Shown here piece by piece: positions 31,786-41,205 of a DNA stretch of 64,000 bases. The position numbers were made by a program, and so were the translations under genes. Source of the stretch: Stomoxys calcitrans (Eukaryota; Arthropoda; Insecta; Diptera; Muscidae). The stretch is taken from contig NC_081555.1 in NCBI RefSeq assembly GCF_963082655.1, positions 89,602,272 to 89,666,271 on the forward strand. Direction: 5' to 3'. The notes beneath the pieces were generated by a model, which did no database searches, was not told the origin of the DNA, and was given only the letters and a program-made list of their open reading frames with translations. How positions within the stretch are numbered: position 1 is the first letter of the stretch; every line of letters begins with the position of its first letter.

Positions 31786-32045
31786 GCTCACTTATGTAAA
31801 TTCGGTGCGGCAAGTAATAGCATGTGTAGTGTATGCAGGAATGCATTGGAGCAATTCCTATGTCATTGCCTCGCGGTTAACAGATACCGGACACAATACC
31901 AGATATGAACCAACTTAGAGGCGAAGCATGGAAAACAAATAAAGATTTTGTAATTAAACCGCGCAACAAGCCGATTACTGGTGTATGTCCATAGTGGCAT
32001 GGGGCGGATATCACTCATGCACCCTATTTTCAACCTAACCTAACA
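31785..32045 (+). pseudogene. LINE 3' end: zinc-knuckle and 3' UTR
   Basis: LCKFGAASNSMCSVCRNA, then EQFLCHCLAVNRYR, is the knuckle following RNase H; the 3' UTR ends 'caacctaacctaac'. The rest of the ORF is missing. Confidence 0.6.
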
Positions 32046-32315
32046 ACTGCTGTAGAAGATGTGAAGAGAAGCAGAGATTATGCTGTGTGTGTCCCGAACT
32101 GGCAGTCGGAACGAGTTCCCCTTGAGGTTCTCATTTCTTTGAGCGGTCTGTCTGATTAAGCGGTTATGAACTTTGGCAAGTTATTGGGCTTTTTAAAGCG
32201 TTTTGGATGGTTCAGCGGTAGGAACTAGAATCATTTTCATGAATCTTCAATATCACAGTGGTGATATTTAAGTGAGTCTTATGGCAGACTGCCATATAAA
32301 CCTAACCTAACTTAG
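32046..32315 (+). mobile_element. LINE 3' UTR fragment related to 1-322
   Basis: Shares 'gagttcccctt', 'tctcatttctttgag', 'gctttttaaagcg' and 'tggcagactgcca' with the left edge of the window, in the same order. Confidence 0.65.
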
Positions 32316-32995
32316 GTGAGAATGGGGCGAACCATCGCCGTAAACCTTCAGTGTACTGTCCTCGGCTTAAGTACCCAACTCCTGGTTATCAAAATGCGAC
32401 AGAAGTGGGGCGCATTAAGTACCCTTTTAATCCTTTCTTTGACGTCCCTTCTCCATTTTGGGTTGTAGTTAAGAATTATGTCCAGATTGTTTAAGATTGT
32501 CTAAGTCAGGTCCTTTGACCAACTGAAGTTGAACTGGTGATTCGCTTGAAAAATTGAATAAATTGTTTTTGTTGTAGCCCAAATTTCACGATCCTCGTAA
32601 AGCTCCTTCCGGTCCAAAGGATCGCCCGCCGCGGAAACAGGGTGACCATTGGTTATTTAAAGGCGCCATTAATCCACCTTGTCAGATCGAGCATCTTAGG
32701 CACTTAGTAATTGTGGAAGAGCCGTTGCCTCCTGACCTCTCACTGAGACTTTTCGCTAAATACTGCGACTGCCGTTGCAGCTGCTTCGTATGGAGCATTC
32801 CGCTATCCGCAACATGTGGACGTGCCCGGTAGCTTGTAGCTGTACTTCTCGTGACAGCAATGAACACCATACAGATCGGACCTTAATGTTCCGGGCTGTG
32901 TGGTGCTCACAGCTAGCCCGTGCCGGGTGGCATAAATTATTCTCTGAGGTTGCGCCTTACTGTTCAGATCGGCAATACGTAAGTCTCTAACGTTG
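32316..32995. other. Unassigned stretch, probably old transposon DNA
   Basis: Short ORFs on both strands (32682-32870, 32775-32990) with no domain. Composition is less AT-rich than the unique islands, as in nearby LINE debris. Confidence 0.3.
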
Positions 32996-33107
32996 ATAGG
33001 TTGGAGCTGAGGTGGTAACGAGATCGTATTCGAAAATTCAAGGACTAAAGTTGGTCATCTCAGTTTTTCAAAAATTTGTTCAGTCTGTCAAATTTTATTC
33101 CACTGTG
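32996..33107. mobile_element. Possible remnant of the Transib-like MITE
   Basis: Shares 'agttggtcatctca' and the right end 'ttattccactgtg' with 45170-45431. CGTTG flanks it at 32991-32995 and 33108-33112, a possible 5-bp target duplication, but the left terminal CACAGTG is no longer present. Confidence 0.4.
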
Positions 33108-33112
33108 CGTTG

Positions 33113-36100
33113 AGTCAATCCTTATCAGGCAGCATTCACTGATGTGACAGATTTTTTCCCTTCGTCTCTGATGAAACATATTTAAAAAGGGCTGGCGCCA
33201 CGTTTTCAGAACATGTCATCGAAATGGGATGAAACGTACTTAGTCCGGTGGGGCTCTTTATTAAGTATCCACAACGATGAATCTGTTCTTCCTGTGCGAT
33301 TAAAGGTGAGTGTTGGAGTAAAGGTACATCACATACCACATTTCAGCCTTATCGTGTAAAAAATTAGGCTTCTTGGGGCTATAGAAGTCAAAAATCTGTT
33401 CAGCTGTTCGTAAATCCATGAGTTTGAAATAGTTGGCCGCCTAATCAACATTTTCGCTGTTAAGGCGGGTACTATGTTCTTTTTTCACGAAATTTTTTCG
33501 TGGTTATTTTTGTTTAGATAATAGATGTTTAAGTAAAAAACCTTGATGATTTCATGGCATATCCTCCCATAACTTATGAAATAATTTTAATGAGAGTATT
33601 ATGTTATCATTGAGATTTTTGTAGTGTTTCAAAAAATTAATCGCGAGAAACATGTTTTTTCAACTGAGAAAAACATTTTTTCGTACACTTTGTCTTTATC
33701 AAACTACTGTGCGTTATTTTTTCCAGCCCCTTATCTCAATGGCCAACATCGAACATATGCTTTGGTTTATTTTTTCATTCGCACACATTTGCAAACAGCT
33801 GTCAAAGCGAGTACCAGCGTAAACCGCACGAAAGCAACAGTCAAGTTGAAAACAATGCCATATGGTTTGTTCCCTCTCAAGTCAAAAGCAACAGCAGCAG
33901 CACCACCACCATCAAAACCAATAACAACAATGCGCATTTATAATACTCTTGGTTTTGTGTAGAGAGAATGAAAAGACTGTATTGTATAATTTTCCTCTCT
34001 CGCTCTTTCTATGTGTGTTCAACATGAGCGCTACAAAATTTGTATCTCGAGGTAAAATACATTTTTAGTCAATTCGCCGCTTGCTACAATGCCATACAAC
34101 AGTCTGGGGGCCTAATACATTGGCGGTTACACGTTGTCGTCAGGTTGCCTTGGCTGGCGCAACTAACGTTAAACCAGAAACGAAACGGTATTGACGACGA
34201 CTGGTTTTGGCTTAGTGTGTTGATGATACCAGGAAGAAGCAGCAGCAGCAGCAGCAGAACAGACCGACCGACCCACCAAACTGGGTAATGATGATAATTT
34301 GCGGCGGCCGATGGCAACGGCTGGCGTGCGATGTAAACAACTAACGGCGGGACCAGCAAACGAATGACGCGGCGCTCAAAACAATAAACGAGTGTGCCTA
34401 CTGCAGCATTTGTATAATGAGTAAAGCAATGAAATTGCAAAAAGAACATCGGGTCGCTCAAATATGCCTGGGTATGTGTGTTTTCAACAAACACATGGCA
34501 TTTTGTGAGAGAGGAAGTAAACAATAAATATAACAATGTGCTTCTCCCTCTCTCTCTCATACTCTCCATGGCTGGTACTCAGCCAAATGAATCGCCCGCT
34601 TGTTCGTTGTCGGCTGTCTGTTGTTGATGCCATCTCTTGCTTTCTTTTGGTGGTTTTTCTGTTGCTCGCCTGCCTTCTACATTTGCTGTTTGCCTAATTT
34701 TTCCCTCGAATATCGAATCTCGATTTCGATGAGATTTTAACGACAATCACAATGATTGTTGGGGGGTATCCATAAAAAACACTCAGACGACAACCGACTA
34801 CCACCGATTACTATAATATAGTCAGTCAGCCAGCCACTATAGTGAGTTGCTTTTTTTTTCGTTTGCTATGTTTGGCACCATCAACATATTTTGTTGCCAC
34901 CATTATTATTATTATCATCATCCATATTATTTATTTAATTTGTTTATTTTTACTCGTTGAGGGGTTTTCTTAATACCCCCAATGCGATTAAAAAAAGGCA
35001 AACACACCACCGAAGAGCGCACAGCAAGCATGCACATCAAATGAGCGATTTGCCGCTGCCAACGTTTATGCGGCTAACGCAACAAATCCCAATTTCCAAG
35101 TTTGTTTGTCATGGCCGTGGCTGGAAGCTAACGCCGCCGTCGTCGTTTGCAGATACCGCCGACGCAAATGCCACTTTTGCCAACGTCGTAGTATTTTTCT
35201 CCTTGTATTCTTATATATTTCATAAATTTTTTTGTAATCAACTGTCTGGCTCTTAGAATTCTCATCGGCGTCATCGGGCATCATTTATCCGGCAGCAAAA
35301 ATGCTCAAAACACTGAAGGCTGGCAGTGTTTTAGTGGGGTAGGGTTGTCCATAAATATATTTTTTTTTATACACAAGAATGCTTGTTGTATGGTGGTTTT
35401 TCGTTGAAGTACCGCCGCCAACTGGTTGGCTCACTTCTGGTATGCATGCCAACGCACGACTGACTGACTGATTCAGAAAATATTTTAAAAGTTAAGGTCT
35501 TTTCACTAAACTGGGTGGCTGGCAGACCAGGCCGGCCGTTTGCTATGCTTGAATGAAGACTACTGAACATGTGTCTGCTCGAGCGGCGCGCACAAGAATA
35601 CAACACATTTTCATTCGTTTCGTTAACTTCGTTCGGCACACATTCGTGTTGTGTGCATTAGTTTCGGCGCAATAAAAATCATCGCTATAAATTTCATGCT
35701 GACTTTGTTCGAAATTTAAGTGACTGACTGACTACGCTCTTGGCTGGTTCGTGTCTACTGTCGCTGCTGTTGTTTTGTTGCTGGTCGTTCCCTATTGTCT
35801 GCTTGTTTGTGTTGTCGAGGGTTGGCAAGAAAGTGATGGGATTGTTGTAACAATTACGGGGGATATGGGTCAAAGTAAAATATGAAGCTGCTAAAAAATA
35901 CAGAAAATGGTTTTGTTGCATATAAGGCCAAGTTAATGGTCTAAACTACTAGGTAGAATTTATATTAAAGAAGCCTTATTAAATAGGTATCACATGGAAT
36001 TATTAGATTCCTTAGGTGTCTTAAACTGCAATGTCTATTTATGGAAATACTGCTAGAGCTTTTAAAATTTACAATTTTATTTAAACCATTGCACTATTAT

Positions 36101-36192
36101 GCCAAATTTTGACTCATAATTATGGGCAGATGAAACTTCTAGTTAGTGAGGTCATTTAAGTTTTCGGTTCGGAGTCATGGCTGAACCACTTT
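33113..36192. other. Repeat-poor island with CT-rich tracts, possible regulatory or 5' UTR DNA
   Basis: Features seen: a good donor-like 'taaag' joined to GTGAGT at 33306, a CT tract at about 33990-34010 and 34540-34565 (GAGA-type), CAG repeats at 34239-34258, and repeated TGACTGACTGA around 35460 and 35725. The 161-codon - strand ORF 34084-34569 is low complexity (Leu run from the CAG tract) and is not called. No coding exon is recognised. Confidence 0.4.
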
Positions 36193-36646
36193 AGGTTGTC
36201 TCACACGGAAAGCTGTTAACGACTGTAACGGTTTCACGGTATTAAGATGTCAGATTTTGACGTAACATCCTTTTTGTTGTTGGGTTACGTTCTTTGTTTC
36301 TTTTTTCTCGCATATTTTCTGCACATTAGCCACACTTTCTACACACACGCAACACATTTCTTTGTGTGTTTCGATTTTGAGAAAAAGCATGTTGACAAGA
36401 TGGAGAGTCGACCAAATGGGTTTTCATGTTGATGTACAAATGAGATAACCTTCTATGGTTGAGCCATTGTTCAGAGTTAAGCAAGTGAGCCAGCGGACTA
36501 CTCTGACTCCCACCCCAGTCAGACTTCGCCGTCTTAATTATGACAACACCTTTAAGGCCGAAACAATGTGACCCCGCTGAGCTTTGTTGCATTGTAATAA
36601 TGCAACTGTGCAAAAAAAAGCAAGGCACTACAATTAAACAATTTTT

Positions 36647-36717
36647 AACTTTGACGCCTAAAAACACTCTTCAATCTTGGCAGCACAGAATGAAGCTCGG
36701 TTTTAGGCGTCAAAGTT
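36647..36717. repeat. 17-bp perfect inverted repeat (hairpin)
   Basis: 'aactttgacgcctaaaa' (36647-36663) and its exact reverse complement (36701-36717) surround a 37-base loop. The arms extend outwards with mismatches. It lies inside the long-TIR element. Confidence 0.85.
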
Positions 36718-36919
36718 GAAAATTCGTTAACTTTGTTTTGTACGATTTTGCTGCAGTGTTGCATTCTTTCAACGCAACGCTCACATGTTAAGTACAACGA
36801 TCCCATTCTGTTTTGGCATTTATTGAGAACCGTTTTATCCTTTTGGGCGGCAAAGATCTGGTTATGATCTCGTAATATTAACAAAAAATATTAGAGGGTG
36901 CACGTCGGGAAACTTCAGG

Positions 36920-37760
36920 TATACCTCAAGGGAAGAGACGGGCCATCACGAAGTGTTGCGAGATGGAGTACGCGATGGCGGCCGTCTAAATATTGAGAGG
37001 GCATTTAAAAACGAGGAGATGGGTCGCCAGTCACCGCACTGAACCGCACGGGGTCCAACTGAGTTGCTCCCTGTAGACAGACTATCAAGCGCTGGTGTGG
37101 CCAGAAGGCTATCACCCGCCTTCTGGCCCTTGTGGAAAGGGAGGGAGGAATGGCCCCAAGATGGAGACTGACTGGATTGAGAATATACTCCGCCACTCAC
37201 AAAAACTGTATGTCAGTGAGACTGCCGGACGAGTGTATGTCGGTGAGACTGCCGGACGAGTGTATTTCGGTGAGACTGCCGGACGAGTGTATGTATGGAG
37301 TAGGCGATGGCGGCCTTCTGAATATTGAGAGGGCATTTAACAACGAGGAGATGGGTCGACAGTCACCGTTTTCAACCACACGGTGTCCAATAGAGTTTCT
37401 CCTTGTAGACGGACTGTATGCTGTGACAGGGATATTAAGGGCTAGTGTGGCCAGAAGGCGGGAGATAAGGGAAAGGGAGGTAGCAATGGGAGGGATGGAC
37501 CCAAGATAGAGACCTGGATTGGGGCCATACTCCGCCAGACATAACAACGGTATGTCCGCGAGACTGCCGGATGAGTTTATATTCTTTCAGCCAGAGCTCT
37601 GTGCCATAACGATAGCCGCAAAGGAAATTCTGGGAGGGGATTTACAGTTTTCGAAATCAGTATATATGGCACCTCTTAAAGCCATGGGTTCGAAGGTCGA
37701 AGTGCATAGCGGAGTGTGAGGAATCCCGGGATAGACTACGGTTTCGCGACAAGGTACTAA
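36920..37760 (+). pseudogene. Rearranged LINE fragment (RT motif A and RNase H pieces, duplicated)
   Basis: NIERAFNN at about 36990 and 37322 resembles reverse transcriptase motif A (DIEGAFNN); the two copies lie in a duplication of about 332 bases (cgatggcggcc at 36973 and 37305). RNase H remains are seen in SARLPDEFIFFQPELCAIT (about 37550-37606), matching the RLPD...QAE...AI strand of intact copies. Frames are broken. Confidence 0.55.
37207..37287 (+). repeat. 27-bp minisatellite, 3 units, made from a LINE RNase H frame
   Basis: Unit 'tgtatgtcggtgagactgcc' plus 'ggacgag' starts at 37207, 37234 and 37261, followed by a partial unit. In one frame each unit reads MSVRLPDEC or nearly so, the same RLPDE segment that occurs once at about 37555. 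The array keeps the frame because 27 is a multiple of 3. Confidence 0.85.
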
Positions 37761-38220
37761 CATGGTTTAGCGGATACGATGGCGCCATATTGGCGCTTAC
37801 TCGCTACTTTCTTCTTATTGATATTTCCACATATTTCTCTCTTCTCCGTAGGTCAGACTGGCCACCGAGTGAATTCATTTTTTCATGTTGGGGTCTACCC
37901 ATTCAGTCCAAACCTAAATAGTTAACAATAAATTGTGAGCAATTGCACAAGGAAATCACAGAATAAGAAAACAGCTTTTACTCTAAATAAAAATTTTTGG
38001 TTTTAAAATTTGTTCAAAATACAATTTTTTTTTTTCAAGCTGATCGACGTTTTATTAACACACACTAAGAAATTTGTGTGCGTGTGTATATACGTGTTCG
38101 TACATGAGCAGAGAATATGCCAGAAAGAAGATGACAACAAAAAGAATGCAAACAAAAATCTGACGTCTTAATACCGTCAAACCTGGACGGCTGTTAACAG
38201 CTGTTCGTGTGAGACCACCT

Positions 38221-38870
38221 TTTTAAATCCGCCTTGAGCTAACACGAAAACGGAACTTAAAATTTAATTTTTATTGAATTCTACATTCCGATTACGGTCG
38301 ACAGACGTTTGGTTAACATTTGTATGAGTATTTATAAGCCAAAACTAAACATCTGACACGATTTCTTACATTTACGGTACATTTCCGATAGCATAACCAG
38401 GCCTTTATGCTTTATTGGGTAGCTCTATTTTATTGTTACCCACACAATTCTTTTCAGAATCTATGCCCTTTGTATATTTGAGTTCGAAAGCCCAAGTTTT
38501 CAAAAGATTTTATCTGACATTTAGCAATCTTTAATTTTCCATTTTATATCTATTAAACCCCACTTTTATTCAGTGCCAAACCTTTTAGGGTATGGCATCA
38601 CTTACACAATTTATATTCTGTGCTGATGGCAACACCCCTAGCGAAGCTTTTATAATACAACATTGTGGCCACATGAATGAGGATTGTCAATACTGCCGGC
38701 ATTGACAAAAGAGGTGTAAAGACAATAATAATATTCAATTAAATCGAAATATTTCCTATAGGCAGTGTGTTTGAAAAAATATAATAAGATTTAAAGATTT
38801 AGTGTGTGATGCCATTCATCTTTCTGTGGTCATACGTTTTCGGGTGTATTAAGGAAAAAATTGTTCGTTG
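38221..38870. other. Unique AT-rich DNA upstream of the Tlk 5' region
   Basis: No repeat or ORF noted. Likely holds the promoter of the adjacent 5' UTR exon, but no clear TATA or initiator was chosen. Confidence 0.35.
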
Positions 38871-38941
38871 TAGCTTTTAAGGTCTGTTGGTTAGAGGCCA
38901 CAGTAGCTCTTCAACGAAAGTCGCGAAAACAAAGCCGAAAG
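38870..38941 (+). other. Candidate 5' UTR exon of the Tlk gene
   Basis: The stretch ends in 'gccgaaag' joined to GTAATG at 38942, a plausible donor about 410 bases upstream of the acceptor of the next exon. There is no ATG-led frame. The left border (transcription start) is a guess. Confidence 0.35.
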
Positions 38942-39351
38942 GTAATGCTAATAAAACAAGCAATCAAAAGCAACAAGTGTTCAACATCCAGCAAAAGATC
39001 GTGAATATAAAGTGAAAGCAAAATATAAATTCTAAATGCAATGTGAGGTCTCGATTTATAGGCAAAACATAAAAAGATTTGTCAATTTGTTGTGAGAGAG
39101 TGAGAGAGGAAACTCTGATTTGTTTACATTGTCTTATATGATTTGTGAACAGAGACGATGAAGAGAGATAATTCTCTTTAATGCAGTTTACTGTTAACAT
39201 ATGTACATCTTTGTTATCGTTTATCGGGCAGCCGTGTTAATCGTACAAAAATGCAAAAAGAGTGGTTTATACCTAGTTTGAAAAAAAAAAATCAAGATTA
39301 AAGCAATATTGACAATATCTGTTTGTCTATTTTCTGTGTGCTATATAGCTA

Positions 39352-39667
39352 TCCAGTGAATGTTGGAACTGGATCGATATTCAACCGAAAGAAGCCTATA
39401 TCTCGCATTCGCTCAATAACAATTTCCAAAGTGATATCACTGAAGTGGCCGAAAATGGTGTAAAGTCCTTGTCAGAGTCTAATATTATCGCATGACACCT
39501 TTGCAGTACAACTTGTGCCAGTTAAGTTTTAAATAAAAATTTACACATAGTATAGTTAAACTCTTATATGCATTGGTTTATATACCCCACTCAAAATGGA
39601 GAAATTTGAAGCAGCATTGGACCCACGCAAACAGGAGCTTTTAGAAGCGCGTTTTATCGGAGCGCGG
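39352..39667 (+). other. Tlk: Exon with 5' UTR and start codon of Tlk
   Basis: A pyrimidine tract (about 39318-39345) ends in 'tatatag' at 39351 (alternative 'atccag' at 39358), giving an acceptor. 240 bases of UTR follow, then the coding start at 39596 and a donor GTAAGT at 39668. The acceptor choice is uncertain; the donor is firm. Confidence 0.6.
39596..39667 (+). CDS. Tlk: Tousled-like kinase, first coding exon (24 codons)
   Basis: Tousled-like kinases are nuclear Ser/Thr kinases that act on the histone chaperone Asf1 during S phase and chromatin assembly. This exon encodes MEKFEAALDPRKQELLEARF followed by IGAR. The core LDPR-K/R-QELLEARF-x-G is the conserved N-terminus of animal TLKs (vertebrate forms start with DELHSLDPRRQELLEARFTG). 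The ATG has a good fly context (tcaaaATGg). The exon ends in phase 0 at a consensus donor (GCGCGG then GTAAGT). No further Tlk exon (coiled coils, kinase domain) was found in the remaining 24 kb, so the next intron is long or the rest lies outside. A match this short could mislead, but its position after a UTR and before a perfect donor supports it. Confidence 0.82.
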
Positions 39668-39668
39668 G

Positions 39669-40035
39669 TAAGTAGGTCAAGTTTTGGCAACACGTTATTT
39701 ACCATAATAATTTCAAGAACTTTTGAATGAAATTGTTATTAAAAAAAAAATTCATAAACATTTTTTTTTGCAAAAATTTAACTGAAATTTTGTCCTTAGA
39801 GAAATTTCAATCATATTTTTGTTTTTATTCTAAGGAATAAACTTCATGGAAAATGTTACTCTGGAAAAATTTAGTCTTAAGAGAAATTTTGTCCTAGGCG
39901 ACGATCGGAATTTACCGCCGGCGAGCGAACCAGCCGTCGTTCTTACGTACGTACCATATGTCGAACTAAAAAAAGTAGTAGAGGTTGAAGAGGCGGTAGC
40001 GAGGTGTGAACCTTTCATGGAAGCCGAACTGCCGT
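39669..40035. other. Start of the intron after Tlk exon
   Basis: AT-rich; the ORFs at 39830-40037 on both strands are chance. No structure noted. Confidence 0.4.
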
Positions 40036-40260
40036 GACACCTAGACTATTAGCTTACCGTCGGCCGAAGAAGGACGAATGATTTTCTGGCTTATGATAAT
40101 AGGTCACTGAACACCTTACTGAAGTCATAGCGGGGGATTGTGGAATAGGCCACATGACTGCGCATAATGATTATTGTAGAAACTATCTCGTTGATGCTGA
40201 GACAATAGATCACCTGCTTTGTTCATATCCGGGTCTTCAAGGGCACAAGTTCACAATCTC
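40036..40260 (+). pseudogene. LINE 3' fragment (zinc-knuckle)
   Basis: In scattered frames it reads GHMTAHNDYCRNY, then ETIDHLLCSYPGL, corresponding to the knuckle HNDFCRNC...ETIEHLLSFCP of the 25.3 kb copy, with one Cys mutated to Tyr. Confidence 0.5.
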
Positions 40261-40524
40261 AACAAGGCGTTCTGGTTGATTTTGTAGATCCATCTCTTCA
40301 AATATGCGGACAAGATAGGGAGCGCGCAAAGAGATGAGAATGATGTGATCGTAGACGCACAGGACCACTGATTGGCACACACCGAATATGCACTCAGGTG
40401 ACCGTGAACCCCTGCTTCTCCTAGAATACACATACATGTGGCCGTGCCGGTTGATGCCTTCTCTTTTCTTACATCTCCTTATTTTTCTATTTCGTCTCGA
40501 AATCTGATACGGGGACTCACACCT

Positions 40525-40649
40525 TAAAACCCCGTTTACACTGCTCCTTAAATCCGGATTTAATGGCTCAATCATCTATTTTCCCTTTATCAAATCAGCT
40601 GACGAGAGCCTTAACTCCGGATTTAGTGAGCAGTGTAAACGGGGTTTTA
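40525..40649. mobile_element. 125-bp foldback MITE
   Basis: Ends 'taaaaccccgtttacactgc' and its reverse complement pair over about 35 bases including 'taaatccgga'. The centre is only about 50 bases. Terminal TA may be the target duplication. Class not determined. Confidence 0.75.
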
Positions 40650-40689
40650 CTCTCTTACCAACACGTTTTTCGCACCACAATGCGTCAAG

Positions 40690-41205
40690 CTGGCCTTTTA
40701 GGGAATTTATATCTATGATGGAATACCAATTCAACCTAAAACCTTATTGTTGCTATACTTCAAAATACCTTTCATTTGACACCAAATTGCCCCCAAGTAC
40801 TGTGGGCAACATTTTTATATAAAATTTTTACGTACTGTTCATGTGACACCCATATTGTCCTCATCGAGTTTCATGTCGTGTTTAAGGGTTCCCACAGATT
40901 ATTTGAGCCCATAGTTTTATACCAGTTTCGAATTTTTGGGCTACGATACGAGTGCAAAAAAATTTCACTTTGTGAAGATTGGCCTAAGGTAGAGGGTCCG
41001 TCCTCCCCCTTCGAATGTCAAGAAATGAAGTATCCCATTTTCATCGGGGAGCCATTCTGTGAAAATTTCGATCCAACCGCTTTTGAGTCTATACGGATCA
41101 AGAATGGCAACACTTTGACTTTTATATACTTCATGTAAAGTAAGGTACTCTGTTCTATTTTCGGAAGATTGTGACATCACAATCTTGGCTTAATATAACA
41201 CTAGG
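40690..41205 (+). repeat. Fragment of the 131-bp-period repeat family (right end)
   Basis: 'atacctttcatttgacacc', 'ggtagagggtccgtcctcc' and 'tatcccattttcatcgggg' match the end of the copies at 49930-51110 and 54800-55960. The 120-codon ORF over it is not a gene. Confidence 0.6.

Larger units (their letters stand above)
36193..38220. mobile_element. DNA element with ~190-bp imperfect terminal inverted repeats
   Basis: The left end (AGGTTGTCTCACACGG, then 'agctgttaac', then 'acggtattaagatgtcag') pairs with the right end read in reverse (AGGTGGTCTCACACGAAC, 'agctgttaac', 'acggtattaagacgtcag'). Homology continues inward to about 36395 and 38030. The first and last bases are AGG and CCT. TTT lies on both sides, too short to prove a target duplication. 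No transposase is seen, and the interior holds LINE debris and a hairpin. Class is unknown. Confidence 0.7.

Noticed and set aside
34084..34569. 161-codon - strand ORF with a hydrophobic Leu run
   Set aside because: The Leu run comes from a CAG/CTG tract, the rest is low complexity, and no splice or promoter context supports it.
37835..37856. Good acceptor (ttctccgtag) directly followed by GTCAGA
   Set aside because: GTCAGA is a poor donor, so it is not a credible recursive site; it also lies inside a transposable element.
40251..40575. 112-codon - strand ORF
   Set aside because: No domain, overlaps a LINE tail and a MITE end; composition is not coding-like.
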